A stretch of 64,000 nt of DNA from Lepidurus packardi (lineage: Eukaryota; Arthropoda; Branchiopoda; Notostraca; Triopsidae): positions 1 to 64,000 of the forward strand of contig JAKZAN010000213.1 in assembly GCA_023053545.1 (NCBI GenBank), given 5' to 3'. The translations under genes were made by a program, and so were the position numbers. The notes beneath the pieces are model-generated. The model had not been told where the DNA came from and made no database searches. It saw only the letters and a list, made by a program, of their open reading frames with translations. Below, one piece after another: positions 47,819 to 60,600 of this stretch (its first letter is position 1; each line of letters opens with the position of its first letter).

Positions 47819-48333
47819 TCAATGACCAAAACACCGGTAATCAGATGCTTTTCTCGCATAAGGCTCCGACTACCAGCCACTGTCTTTCTGCTTATGACTA
47901 CTCTGTGCTCTCTTCAAGCCGTCCCTCCTACCCACCTACTTACCTGCTTCCCAGCTGCTCCCCTTCTTTTTACCTGAACACTAAATTTACCTTTCTTGAC
48001 GACTGCCATTATGAGTGCTGAGGAAGGTTTTTCGAGGCGGAATTATTCGACTCAACTTGGTTCTGGCTAATTCCTACGCTAGTTTTCTACTTTTATTAAG
48101 GCTGCTTCGACTAAAGGATGGTTTTGCTGGCCGGCGAACCTAATTGATGCTTTTCTCAATTATGGCCAGATTTTTATGTGCGTCATCGAACAGCTCTCGG
48201 ATGTTACCCAGACTGCTCATTTAAGTCCTCATCTGTTCCAACACCCCAAGAATCACAAGGGTCTTTGTGCGGATCATCTACGTAATGTCACGTGATGATG
48301 AGAGTTCGGTATCTTATTGACATTCTGCGACAT
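47819..48333 (-). CDS. Small basic orphan, two possible starts
   Basis: A frame ending at TGA 47819-47821 contains a helical block (GNIRELFDDAHKNLAII) and then a long Lys/Ser/Arg-rich tail. The longest model starts at ATG 48331-48333 and removes an intron beginning GTGACATTAC and ending in AACAG. A simpler unspliced model starts at ATG 48275-48277. No domain is recognised. The acidic-amphipathic N-terminal helix followed by a basic tail could be an assembly or adaptor peptide. The opposite strand is also open but reads poorly. Confidence 0.45.
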
Positions 48334-48811
48334 TGCAGAAGTTTAACAAGGGAATAGGAGTATTGGAGGTGGAGTTGGCAAGAGGCGCACGAAGCAATCT
48401 TTATCGTGCATACTTAATGACTCTGTGCTTTTTGATTTGACGGAGTTGAGGATCACGGCTAAACAGCATAGAAGGGGAAGGGCGAAGCATTATATACTCG
48501 GAAGGTATTGGAGAACGGATACTCTTTCTTCTAAAGCTTCAATATCTAATTAGTCCGGAAGATTCAATTAATAGTGACCTGATGCATGGCTCAGGCATTT
48601 ACGGGAGCCGCATTGTGAAAGTCCAATTTCCTTGATCCTAGTTCTAACAATCAGTGAAGTTTAAACCCCGTGGGTTGCGCTGCGACTTCTAGCTTCTTAA
48701 ATTTTCAGCGTCCCTACCTTTTTATTTTATCACTTCACTCTTTCTCTTTTCCTTTGTCCATTTCTGGATAAACGCTTTTTCCCATTTTACATACTTTATA
48801 CTGTTCTACCC
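48334..48811. other. Intergenic region, 478 bp
   Basis: This lies between two divergent starts. The left half is GC-moderate without a convincing frame. The last 110 bp before the kinesin ATG are T/C-rich. I looked for tRNA-like arms around 48650-48700 and did not find a consistent cloverleaf. Confidence 0.4.
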
Positions 48812-51241
48812 ATGAACCAACCCTCCAATCCCAACCATAACAATCCCCCCCGCTAAAACATCAAAGTTGTCGTACGCATACGCCCTCCTCTTGATCCTGA
48901 GCTCAAAGGAAAATCACCTGCCATCTGCCTTCAGCATTAGGGCAATCATAAAATTACTCTCGTAGCCCAACCCCGCTCCAAGACTGCTTCCCAGATGGCC
49001 AAAGAGTTCTTCTTTGATCGTGTATTCCCATCTACGACTACTCAATAATAACTGTACTCAAAAGCATGTTTCGGGATGGTCGAGTCTGCATTACAGGGCT
49101 ACTACTCGACTCTATTGGCGTACGGACAGACGGGCTCGGGTAAAACGTACACGATGGGCGGAGATCCTGATTCTAGATAACAAGAAGGTATGATCCCGCG
49201 TGCCTTCAAGCATTTCCTATCAGCCGCAGAGGCACCTGACGTTCAGTTCAAAAGCATCATCAAAATTAGTTTTCTTGAGATTTATAACGAGTAAATCCGG
49301 GATTTACTCTGCGCAGGAGAACCACAGTGTCGTGATCTTAAGGAGATGCCCGATACAGGTGTCTTCGTTAAGGATCTATCTACCTACCCAGTCAAGTCGA
49401 TCAAGGAGTTTTACGAATACTACAACAAAGGCGTCCAGAAACGCGCTACTTTCGCCACCAAAATGAACTCCAGTTCTTCGAGGTCACACTCTATCCTCAC
49501 AATATACATTGAAGTGATGGAAGAGGTGGCTGGGAGCAAACCTATTTTCAGACTAGGTAAAATTAATCTGGTCGATTTGGCGGGCAGCGAAAGGCAGAAG
49601 AAAACAGAATCAGTCGGCATGCGCTTCAAAGAGGCTGTCAAAATCAACCTCAGCCTCATAGCTCTCAGCAATGTCATCTCAGCACTCGTTGACAGTAAGA
49701 AAAATACGCATGTGCCTTATCGAGACTCCAAACTGACTCGGATTCTACAGGACAGTTTCGGGGGACACACGAAGTCAACTCTAATCGCAAATGTTTCCCC
49801 AGTGGAGTACAACTATGATGAGACACTTTCGACCCTGCGATATGCGAGCCGGGCGTCATTAATCAAGAACACCCCGATCGTACACATTGACCCTCGAGAT
49901 ATGCTAATCAAAGAATATTTAGCCGAAATCCAGCGGTTAAGACTGTTATGCCAAAGCTCTGAGGAACAATTAAAGAAGACGGTACCATCGAATAAAGAAG
50001 ATCTGAAGAGACTGCAGCAAGAAATTGAGGGAAGATACAAAACTGAGCTTGACCGTAAAAATCTATAGAGGAAACGACTGCAGAGTGAGAAGAACTAAAT
50101 AGACTTGGCTCTGAGGGAATAACAGCACAACAATTAGTTACTCAGATTGAGATTGGCAGAGTTCCAGGGGATCACAACCTATCAGCGCCCCAACAGCATC
50201 AAGTCTCCGCAGAACCTCAATCGCAAAGAAGCCATGCGTAAGTACGAGGAAGAACAGCGTGAAGTAACTCAATCGAGAAAGGCTTACTTGAAAGAATAGT
50301 ATTAGTTAGAGTTTGATTCTGAAACAGAAGACGCAGCAGAGGTGAAGAAGTCAAAGGGTATGTCCCTGCAACAGCAGATTTAGCGGCTAACGCGCGAAAA
50401 CAAAAGGCTGAAACAGAAGCTGTATGTTTCGAAGATGGACAACCAGGATCTGTGCCACGAATTTCAGGAAGAAAGAGAGTACTACTTAGAAATAGTCAGA
50501 TAACTGGAGAAGGAAGAGGCGTTCCACTACTCGGTGTGCCTGAAGATGCTGACTGCAGACGAACTGGAAATCATCCGTTCTAATTCTGAGTACGTGGAAG
50601 ACCGCAAAACATACAAAGTCACACCGTTTCTGCTCAAAAAGCACGAACTTCACTTTCCCAAGATTCTGAGTGAGTATCAGATTGAGGACATGATAAGCCA
50701 AGACAAACAGACCCGTCGACTCGTCATTCAGAACAACATACTCAATCACAAATCTTCGGGCTCGCAGCTCGCTAGCCAAGTCACTCGGCCCAAGGCCCAG
50801 GAATATAATTCAAGCAAACTAAACACCGATAGGTCTCATGATTGCGTGCTACGCTCCAGGGTCATCGGCACAGAAGTAGCAACTCAAGCAGCTACTCCGA
50901 GTCGGCTAGAGCCTAAAAGAATTAAGCAAATCTGCAACAATCCAAGCATTTAATACTACAGTCCCAGAAATTAAGACATCACGCGGGTGCAGAGTTCGGC
51001 CCAGAGAATCTTTAATGAGCATGACAATCGAGTGGATCGGTTAACAGCCAGTTCCAAGACTTCTATCAAAAGTAAACAAATTACTCTTAAAGAACTTGGA
51101 TAAAATGTGTAGATCTTGTATAACTAGAACAGAGGGGCATCAGCCGAAAGCTACAGTCACATCATGTAGGAAGCACTCCCGAATTGCGGAAGGTTTCGAC
51201 TTCTCCGGGGAACAGGAGACTGGTGCCACTGGTGCCGCTGA
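48812..51241 (+). CDS. Kinesin-2-like motor
   Basis: A single exon encodes 809 residues. The N-terminal motor (about 15-345) has [20 protein letters not shown] (switch I), DLAGSERQ (switch II) and [19 protein letters not shown]. The neck region [26 protein letters not shown] is close to the 'NEDPKDALLREY' block that marks kinesin-2 (KIF3/KIF17/OSM-3). A coiled coil of about 200 residues and a basic Ser/Arg-rich tail follow. Kinesin-2 drives anterograde intraflagellar transport, fitting a ciliate. Whether it is hetero- or homodimeric cannot be read. Stop TGA 51239-51241; several UAA/UAG in the motor are Gln. Confidence 0.9.
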
Positions 51242-51415
51242 AGCGAGTAGCCACCGAGAAGCAGATATGAAGGAGATGGCTGCTGTGGCTGGTGTGCTTT
51301 TATATTTGGTCTTTCAATTTATTCGTCACTTTCCCTCTTTTTCTAAAAATAATCAACTTGAGTTCCCATAATCGCAATCAGAACCTCTTCGCCACTCTCG
51401 GTTTACCATCTGCTT

Positions 51416-51829
51416 ATGGCCAGCTGGATCAAATCTATTTTCCAAAAATCCAGTCAAACATCGATTTCGGTCGTCCTCCGAAAGGGCAAAATGGAACAAG
51501 TCATCACAGGACAGCCCGGCGATAATCTCATGGATCTCACCAACAAAGTCGTCAATGCCAATTGTAACATCTACGGTCTATGCGACAAACAACTGGCCTG
51601 CACCACTTGCAGCGTGCACATCAGATCTCTCTATGATAAGCTACCAGCACCCAAGGATGAAGAAATCGATGTATTGTTCACCATCAAGGATTATCGCGAT
51701 GAGTAAATTCCTCCCAAATTTGTAACCCCGATGTTCAGACAAACCAGAATGGCGTGCCAGATCCGACTTGCCCCTGAACTCGAGGGCATGATAGTGGAAA
51801 TACCGGAAAAACCGCTGTCTTCCTCGTGA
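51416..51829 (+). CDS. Adrenodoxin-type [2Fe-2S] ferredoxin
   Basis: A single exon encodes 137 residues. Cluster ligands are Cys56, Cys62, Cys65 (C-x5-C-x2-C in GLCDKQLACTTC) and Cys114 in MACQIRL. The gap between the third and fourth ligands is about a dozen residues longer than in animal adrenodoxin. The basic, Ser-rich N-terminus (ASWIKSIFQKSSQ) could serve as a mitochondrial presequence. Relatives pass electrons from ferredoxin reductase to Fe-S assembly or P450s; Fe-S assembly is the more general role. Stop TGA 51827-51829. Confidence 0.85.
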
Positions 51830-51962
51830 TACTTGTCTCCTCGCTCTAGGTCAATCTCAGCTTAATCTAATACTTCATAGTGTTAACTTCACCAGACAGA
51901 CTGCTTCTGCAATATCACTTGATTTTGACCTAGACCATCGATGTGGCCTCTACCCTACTGTT

Positions 51963-53891
51963 TCATTTCTTGGAATACTTCGCCTGTTCTTCCAAGTACA
52001 TTATTTTATTTTCTTGTTCCTTCAGTCTCTTGTCATAGAGTTGGTTCAGCTCCCGCATCTTTTTCAACTCTACTTCTGCCTCCTTTTGTCCTGAAACGAT
52101 TGGTACGTTGCTGCTCTCACTCACTACTTACTCCTGGCCCAGACTTGTCAGTAGTGCACGCTATTGTAGCCACTTTTCTTTCTCTGAAACCAGTTCTTCG
52201 CGCGCCTTCAGCAATAGTTCATCCATTTGAGCCTCGTATTGGTCTCGCAACTCCATCCGCACGTCTTCCCGCAATGAATTCTGTTCAAACCTGAGCTTCT
52301 GAAGCTCACGCTCGGCCTATTCAAGTCCATTGTCTTTGTGGGCAATTTCGGCCAAAAGCCTTTTGGATTCATTAAATTTTTTTGTGATTTCTGAGATAGC
52401 CGACAGTAGATCCTGGATGTAGTCCGCACCATCCTGGGGCTCATTGCCGGCACTGCCTTTGTATTTAAGTTCTTTGAGTTTCCCTTCATAGTCCAGCTTA
52501 TCATTTTAGTATTTCGTGTTCAGGTCTAAGTACTTGCGATCCATCTCATCGTGCAGTGTTTGGAGTCCTTTGTACTTCTATTGTAGATGGTTACGCTCCT
52601 GCTTGTATCTTTCTGCAGCCTTCCGATGTTCCTCCGCAGCAGAAACATCAGCCTTAAGCTTTACGGCCTCCTTGGTAGCTTGCTAGAGCTCTTTGTGCAG
52701 ACGTTCTATCTCTTTTTTATATTTTTCGTTCATTTCCTCGCTTATCTTGAGTCGCTTTTCAGCGTCCCCACTGATGAGAGTCGTGGATGCCGGATTACTA
52801 TTTTGGTGCGTGTTTTTCATTCCTTGCTCGACTCTCAGGTTCTAGTTCTATATCTCCAGAGTCTTTATCTTCTTATTCATTTGCTAAATCATTTTTTTGT
52901 AGTCTTAGGATCGCCCCGAGTCCTCGTTTGGAGTGTTGTTGATTGCCTGTCCTGCAACCTTGCTGATGGGTTTGGCAACAAGCCAAGGATGATTCTCTAA
53001 GTCCTTTAGCATGCTTCTTTCCTTGGGATCCTTTTTAAGAATGCAGAGGACAAAATCCTTCGCAAGAGTCGGGAAGTCGGGAGAAAACGTAATTCGGACG
53101 TTCATAATGTTTTCATTCAGTTTCTTGTTCTCTTCCCCAGGAAGCGATTCTCCCTCTTGAGGTGCGAAGGGTGGCTTCCCGGTTAGCAGCTCATAAATCA
53201 ACACCCCCAAACACCAGATATCAAGTTTCTCATCATGGCCACTTTTCATCAGCATTTCCGGGGCGAGATAGTCGTAAGTGCCGCAGTAGGTGGTGCGTTG
53301 CTTATTCGAAAAAGTGGACCAACCGAAGTCTGTATTTAAATTGTGGGTAAGGTTTACCTGCAAGTTTAACCCTATCGTTTCTATCAAGCAGAATATTTTC
53401 TGGTTTGATGTCGCGATGAATTATAGGGGGGTTCTGAGAGTGCAAATACTTCAGAGCTGCGATGATGTCGAGGGTCATTATCTTTGTAGTTTGTTCGTCG
53501 AACCGACCCTTCTGCATTAGGCGAGAATAGAGCTGCCCCTTCTCAGCGAGTTCCAGCACGAGATAGAGAGAGTCTCCCTCATCGATAACTTCGTAGAGTT
53601 TGATGATATTAGGGTGGTCGAGGGAGTATGAGATTTTGATTTCGTTCTGAAGCTGCTGGACCATACCCTGGTTGAGGATCTTCTTTTTGGAAATCTTCTT
53701 GATAGCATAGGCCTTATTATTTTTTTCATAGGTGCCCTTGTAGACAGTTCCGAATGCTCCTTGGCCCTATTGTTATGCACGATGAAGAGAACATGAGGTA
53801 AGGGAAGTACTATGAGTTCTATGTTTTTAAAGTTGGAGAAAGACTTCTTTTTGTCCTTGGAGTTGGGTGTTGTTGGAGGTTCTGCACTCAT
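51963..53891 (-). CDS. Aurora-like protein kinase with C-terminal coiled coil
   Basis: Three exons (introns 53767-53810, 44 nt, and 53330-53357, 28 nt) give 618 residues. The kinase domain covers about 20-290: IGQGAFGTVYKG, AIKK (Lys), HRDIKPENILL, DFGWSTFS, activation loop RTTYCGTYDYLAPEM, DIWCLGVLIYELLTGKPPF. The DFGWS and R-x-T-x-CGT-xDYLxPEM set is the Aurora signature. The second intron sits exactly in the DFG Asp codon. Beyond residue 310 there is a long, almost unbroken Glu/Lys/Leu-rich coiled coil to the end. Canonical Auroras lack such a tail, so this is a lineage-specific architecture. Probably acts on spindle or basal-body microtubules. Confidence 0.88.
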
Positions 53892-54116
53892 GTTGTATCT
53901 TTGGTCTGCTAGGTATTGCACTGGATCTCTTTACACTTGTTATATAGTGGAAGTGAAGACAATTATTCTATTATCCTTTTTAACGCTACATTCTATCCTG
54001 CCTCTGATTTAGATGACCTTAAACTTACAGATTTCCTAACTATATTGACCTTGCACCCCCTTTCCTGAACCATTCTAGAAAGACCAACATCAAATCTTCA
54101 ATCCTCAGCCATAGAT

Positions 54117-54449
54117 TCAAACATCACTATTCTGCTTGTCCATCACTCTGTGGATGATTCTCCTTTTCGGGATCTTGGGATCGTTTTCTTTCTTTGCAAA
54201 CATCTCTACCCCGAGTGTTCCTTCTTTGATCCTATCCTGCGCGGGCTCCTCCTTGGCTTGCTCTCTTTCTTCAGGCACAAGCGTTGGCCTGAGGACGTCA
54301 CTGCGAGTATCGCTCAGATGATCAGGGAAACTTGGGTCGTGCCACATAAAGACGAGTCTGTAGCAAATAGTGAGGAGAAGCAGCGTGATCGCGGTAACAG
54401 CAAGGGCTAAAGCATAGAGTTCTGCAGGAGTAAAATCGAGGGAAGCCAT
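54117..54449 (-). CDS. 110-residue single-pass membrane protein
   Basis: ATG 54447-54449 to TGA 54117-54119. One strong transmembrane helix near the N-terminus (about residues 12-36, ALALAVTAITLLLLTICYR) is followed by a charged cytosolic tail with Glu/Lys-rich helix and RRIIHRVMDKQ near the end. No cleavage site is evident, so it is probably an N-anchored protein. Not recognised. No introns. It lies between the Aurora-like kinase and a coiled-coil gene, all on the minus strand. Confidence 0.6.
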   Translation of the reverse strand: MASLDFTPAELYALALAVTAITLLLLTICYRLVFMWHDPSFPDHLSDTRSDVLRPTLVPEEREQAKEEPAQDRIKEGTLGVEMFAKKENDPKIPKRRIIHRVMDKQNSDV

Positions 54450-54573
54450 ATAAAAAATGTTATACAGGAATTAATAGTAATTTGTTCCGCGTCTAGCGCC
54501 TTTCGAACATTTTCGTAAATCGAAGCCTGCAATGATCGTCTTCCTTCAACTCTCATGAATCAACAGCCAACAA

Positions 54574-55684
54574 TCATGCTTCTGCTGCTTCGGAGTTGAG
54601 CTTCTTCATTTTCATGGCTACAGCGTACATTTGCTCGTGTAGAATGGAAGGGTGCTTGTCGCTCTTGATCGCCGGTAGCATGGAGATCGTCCCCTTAGAG
54701 GCTTTGCTACTATTGCTGTTGCGTGATTCCACACCATTCCTCGTTAAAGCCATTCCTGGGGTGGCAGTCATCTGCACGATTTCTTCTGCCTTTTTGCGGA
54801 ACTTGTCCAGGTGAGAGTGGCTCTTCATCACGCTTAGAATGAACTGCATAGCCTTCTGATTTTTCTATAGCTGTGCTCTTAACTCCTCATTTTCAGCAGC
54901 CATATTTAATTATGCCACGTTCTCGGTACTCTCCACGATTTCTGACAGCTTCTTTTGCGGAAACGATATATTCCCTGTTAAAGGCACGTTCTCTGTTGTT
55001 GTGTACAGGGAGTCTTACATCGGATTCGGAGATTTCATAGACTTCCTGTCGGTGGAATCTGGTGTAGGTTGCAGAGTTATCACTGCCTTGGCCTTTGGTG
55101 CTGCAGGCTGACTTGCATTTTTTGTGCTCGAGGGGTACCCAGGATGAGAGGGTCTTATCGAATCAAGCCTAGATACTACATTTTTCTTGAACTCCAAAGG
55201 CGGTATCATTTGCCTTTAATTGTTTTTATGCTGATTTTCTGAGTCTTAGTCAGGATTTTGAACATTTTCCATGACGGATATCTACTGGAGAGGCTTCTGC
55301 TGGTTATTCTTGCTCGGAGGACGACGCCTTAGACTCGGCCTGCCTACTGCTTTACCTACCGTCTCGTCAAGAGTCAGTACTTTCGGGATTGAATTCTGCA
55401 GCAGACTCACGACTTTCTCATTTTTTTTGGGATTCTGATTATTAAGAGCAGTCGAAGACTTCTGGTGGTACAACGAGATCTCTGTATCTTATCGGATGCT
55501 GCGTTATCTTTCCTACCTCAAATTCTTCTCCCGGAGTAGTCTCCTTTCCTCGATTTGGCTATCTGATAGATGTCGAAATGAGGGTAGTTAGTTGATTAAT
55601 AGGTTGGGTACCTAGGTAGGCTTTCATCTGGCGCTTCTTGCCCTAGTTTTAAGCGTGGAGTGGTTCTGTGTTCCTGAGTCTCAT
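54574..55684 (-). CDS. 353-residue low-complexity protein with C-terminal coiled coil
   Basis: Two exons (49-nt intron 55563-55611) encode 353 residues ending at TGA 54574-54576. The start ATG (55682-55684) opens a short exon (MRLRNTEPLH...). The main exon is Ser/Asn/Gln/Pro-rich with a conserved-looking GRPSLRRRPPS block. The last 110 residues form a coiled coil beginning MAAENEELRAQLQKNQ and a helix ending KMKKLNSEAAEA. The composition resembles centrosome/basal-body adaptors, but no family is identified. The intron is supported because the downstream frame has a UGA just upstream and no ATG. Confidence 0.6.
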
Positions 55685-55824
55685 GTGTGTAGTATGCCGA
55701 TGGTATATTATAACTGCAGTTAAACCCCCCAATAAATTTGTAGCATGCGGCTCAAGTCGCTGACTGTTGAATCCGAAGGTATCTAAATATAATTTATTAA
55801 CATCCACTCGAAACAACAGTCTCC

Positions 55825-57399
55825 TCAACTATCACTACCGAAACTGGCCAAAATGTGTCTGATTCGCTCGTTGATCTTGCTGTTCAGCTCGTTAATCGTC
55901 TAGATTTTACGATAGGTTTCTTCTTAATTTGATCTAACTGCTTTCCTCTCATCTTCTTCCTGGCCGGTTCCTTCGCCTCTTTAAGTAATGTGCTGAACTT
56001 TACTGTGCTCGCTATTCACGTGCGCACCGTAGGGTCTTTGGTACTTCATATCTGATGGCTCGTCAGCTTGTCCCCTTCCTTCGACTCGCGCTTATTCATG
56101 TTTCTTCCGATAGTCTTTGCTGATTGATTGTCTGAACTAGCAATTATCTGAGGAGTAGGCTGGTCCCATTGGTCCTGATGATACTAAAGAATCTCGCCAA
56201 TCTAAACCCTTCACCGGACTTGGTGGGCTACTTTTCTTTGTGAAAGTATCGGACCTTCCTTGCGATGAGGATTGTTGCTGATTTGATTTTGTGTACTGGA
56301 AAGCATTAAAGTTTTATGAGGGTCTATTGGCGCCCTTGTCTAGTTCAGGCGTACGACGTACTTGATGCTGATACGCACCATATTCGAAGTTGCGCCTACC
56401 GAGAGATTATTTGTCAGGTTCTCCAATATTTAGACGTTGCCTGGAGTTTTTTTAGTGGTACGTCTCATCTCCCTGGTTCTCCTGCTCAAGATTACTCCTA
56501 TGTCTCCAGGCTGAACCTCTCGATGAATAAACTCCTTAAGTTCCATCTCTACCTTAAATTTTTATTGGAGTGGAACTCTACGGCCTTTTAGGGTCATAAC
56601 CATATCTGGTTCCTCTATTGATGCTCGCTGCACTCTCATCTACTCTTTGAGAAGGGTCTCTATTTCCGTGTCCTCTTGTTCTCACCGATAGTTATGGCTC
56701 AGGTTTTTTAGAATTGTGCCTTTCCTGTCTTTCCCCTCTTTAATACATTGAACCACGTCGTTCCCCTCCCTCATCCAAAGGATTTGATAAAGATTATCGC
56801 ATAAGTATTTTGTTCGGAGTGTTCAACTCACTAATAGAGGGGGGGTTTTGTGAAATCGGAGTCTCTCTTCCGTACGTGCTCCCTAATTTTTACTTCATAG
56901 CTGAGTATGATTCTCGGAAGCACTCTCGGGGAGGCTAATTCCTTGACGAAATCTGATTTTCATTACGCCTGTCAGTATAAGAGTACGACTGTTAATATCT
57001 GTGTTCAACTTGATACTTCCGCTAATATAACTAAAGTTTTCGCAAGAGTTAATCTTCTCGCGAGGTAGATGCCTTGAAGGTAGAGATCGATGGGGTAGCT
57101 GGCTAATGAGAGCTTGTAAAAGTAGAAGAAAGAGTAGAAGGGTGTAGCTGGACGTTGAAAGAGCGAGGATTTTGGGATCTGTGCTGAAGGATGTCAGCAG
57201 GAACAGCAGGAGATGGGGTATATTGGTTCTCAGATGTTTAATATCTGGAATATGTCTGGAGAGAGGGCTTGGCGGGATTAGGAGTGGGACATTTAGCTGT
57301 CGAGATGTTGGACTGGGGACGATAGTATTGTGAGGAGTTGGACTGATTCTATAGAGAAGCTAGAGGATCAGACCTGTAGTAACGCCGTGGTTAGTGCAT
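55825..57399 (-). CDS. 524-residue Ser/Gln/Arg-rich disordered protein
   Basis: One exon from ATG 57397-57399 to TGA 55825-55827, with many UAA/UAG Gln codons. The composition is Ser, Pro, Gln, Tyr and Arg throughout with few hydrophobics. There are many RxxS/SP-type sites that could be kinase targets. Only the last 45 residues look structured, as a helix reading IQTINELNSKINERIRHIL. No domain is recognised. A scaffold for the nearby kinase or motors is speculative. The strength of the call is the length of the uninterrupted frame. Confidence 0.65.
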
Positions 57400-57619
57400 G
57401 GTTGTAATGTTAGAATTGAACCAGATTAAAGTTGTATAGTAAATAAACCCATAGATAAGGCTATTAAGGATTTTCTTAACGGATCTTTATGTTATATAAA
57501 ATTTATCTTGCCACGCTCATTCTCTAAACTGAACTTATGTCTAGCTATACTTTCCTACAACGGTATCATTAAATCTCCCTTATCGATTATCCGCAATATA
57601 TACTCTCTATCCAACCCTT

Positions 57620-60600
57620 TCAGAATACCCTACAATCATCCTTGTCCTTGCCCGATTTTTTCGTCGCGTCCTTACTTGTGGTTGTTGTCGGTTTACCGCT
57701 ACTATTTGCCGCAGCATTTACTGTAGGGGTGGTCGTTGGTTTCTTCACCTGCCCTGAAGTAGCCGTGGTGGTTGCTGCAGCTTTAGAGTTTTGAACTGCG
57801 GCAGTGCCAGCACTCGTACCCGCAGGAGTTGTTGGAAGATTCATCTTGGCTCCTGTTGTGACTTTGGGGGGTTCTGTCACGACTTTATTTTTTAGCTCGT
57901 CTGCGAGCTTGGCTTTTTCAACATCGGGAGCGTCTACAAAAAAGTAAGATGGTCGATAAAGAATGTCATGGGGAGGTGTTACTACTATTACTGACGATGG
58001 TGCTGATGGCGTTGGTGGGTGGGTTAGATTTCTTGGTAATGGTTGGTTGTTTGAGGAGTTCGTTGCCATAAAGTTTGAAGACCAACTAATAAGTTAAAGG
58101 AAGTTAAAGAATGGGTGAGAGTAATTGTTACATTGGTGTTTTCCAGGTAGTTGAGAGTCTCGTCAGTGATCTTGTCGAACTGATGGGTCTTGATGTAGTT
58201 GAACGCTGGGTTTTTGGTTTGCTGCTTCACTTCTTCGGTTTTGAACACCTACTTCTCGCCGTCGGGATTCTTCATCGAATATTCGACAAAGATATTCTCG
58301 AAATTATCGGGTATCTTTGCGCTTTCGATCTGCACGTTGAAATAGAAAGGCTTTCCGATCAGCTCTTCTGGCTCCACTTCATCTTATTCATCCATCTCTG
58401 CAGACAAGTTTCTCTTACCTTCTTAGTCTGTGGGAATAAGGTTCACTTTTAGCTCTCCACACTGATGGTTTTCTCCAATAACTGCCAAGTCTGCGGGGTT
58501 GTCGAACATGTATACCAGCCCTTTGAATGTCATAAAGCTTTTGCCAATCAGGATAGGTTCAGGTGGATCCCAGAACGGGTCTTCAGCCTGCGTAATGGTC
58601 GGGACGACGCCCGTGTCATAGTACTTTTCGATCATCTACTTGATGATGTAGTAGCGATTACTGAACTTGTTGAGGTCCCAGAGGTACCGATAGCCGGCTT
58701 CACGGTTATCCACTTGCACCTTAATGTTCATTTTTTATCCCGTAGACTCCTCCTCTTGACCAAACAGAAGCATCTTCACACTCAACGATATATTGCGCTT
58801 GAATTGCTGTGCAATCAAGTTGAGCTCGATAACCTTTGGCATCGTCTTCATAAGTTTGTTCTCGAAGTAGTACTTCTCCTTGACTTTGACCTTGCGCTGG
58901 TTTTCCTATTCCCTGATCTTTTTCTTCTGAACCTCAATTTCCTTTTCTAGCTGCAGAGCCTTGAGTTGTTGGGTATGTTTGCGTTCTTACTCCTGCCTCT
59001 TCGCCTCTAGTTCAGCCTTTTCGTTCTCCATCTTCTCCAGCATTTCCTTCAATGCCTTTTCGTTCTCCTCCTGCTTTCTTCTGATTTCAGCAAGTTCTTC
59101 TTATTTCTCCTTTAGTTTTTTCATCTCAGCTTCTTTCTGCTGCCTTTCCTGCTCTTTGAGGATATTGTCTTCTTTTTCCTTGGAGACGTAGAGTTCTTGT
59201 TGTGCGAACTCCCAGTCAATTTATCCGGTAAACTCCCGAGGCCTTTCCTCGCCTCCAGGAATGATAACAAGGAACATACTGTTCACTCCGAATTTGAGTC
59301 TGTCATTATTCATGAGTTCTATAGTTTCTTTGGAGATCTGACCATTCAAGTAGATATAGTTTTCGCTGAGCAATTCCTCTTCGTCGTCTATCTGAGGTTC
59401 TAAGATGTATTTGTCCCCCACCATCCGAATCACAGCTAATACAGGCAGTATTCCATGTGCGGCAATCTCTATATCGTTCTTTGGCTCCATATTCTTTTTG
59501 CCGAACCGAGTTTCCTCCTTGTTGATCGAGTAATTAATTTTGCGACTCAGGAAAGGATCTTCATTGAGGTTGCTTAGATAAGGTTTACTAGTATCTACCT
59601 TCACATAGAAGTCGTCTTGATTAGCCTTCTCTTGCTTGATTTTCTCGTCTTTGGTCATGTTGTAGTTATTCATCATCTGGTTGTTAAAATTGAGTTCCGA
59701 CTTGGCCTCGTTGAATTTAGCCAGAGATGCCTCGTCATCGATGTTGATACCCATCTTGCTGAACTGTTCCATGAGTTTCTTTAGCTTCTCGTTCTCCGTC
59801 GTCAGTTCACGGATCATCTTATCAGTCTCAGACTCGTTGATGGTAGCTTTGTTCTGGATTTTCTTGGCTTGATCGGCGTAACGGAGGGTGGATAGGGTCT
59901 CTTAGTAATTATCAGTTGCTGGGGAAATGGCGCAAATCATCAGAGTTTTGGAGTTTCCTCCCAAGGCATTCTGCAGGATACGTGTCAGACAGGAATCACG
60001 ATAAGGCACAATTGTATTTTTGCCCTTCCCCATAGCTTTGTCTGCAAGAGCACTGATGACCAAACCCAGTACGGACAAGGACTTGTTGATGCCTGCTGCT
60101 TATTTGAGCCTATCACCTGTGGCTCCTGTCTTGCCTACTTTCTCGCTTCCTGCCAGATCGACCAGATAAATAACAGAAAGTTTTTCGACTTTCTTATCGT
60201 TAACCATTTGCCGTTGGCGGAATTATATCGATATGATAGTATGTGCGCGACTCGAGGAAGCGTTCATTTCTGTGGCAGCGACTGAACGATTCCTACTGCC
60301 TTCGTCCATCTTTTCTTCGATGGCTTGGTAGGAATCCATGAAGTGTTTGGACAAACCCTCCACGTACACTCCGAGTGTCTTGTGCTCGCGGATCTTGTGC
60401 CCTTCTTTTGGACGTTTATTGATCGGAATCAGCAAATCTTGGACCTTCTCGTTGTAGATTTCTAACATTGATAGGTTGACTTCAAACTCATGCGACTTGT
60501 CCTCATTGTTTCTGATTCGGTTAAAGATCTACTCGCAGGAGATAGGGACAATACCCTTGTTGGCGCCGTACCCGATCATGGAGTAGGACTTACCAGCACC

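Noticed and set aside
48600-48720. Possible tRNA-like segment
   Set aside because: No consistent acceptor, anticodon and T-arm pairing could be drawn.
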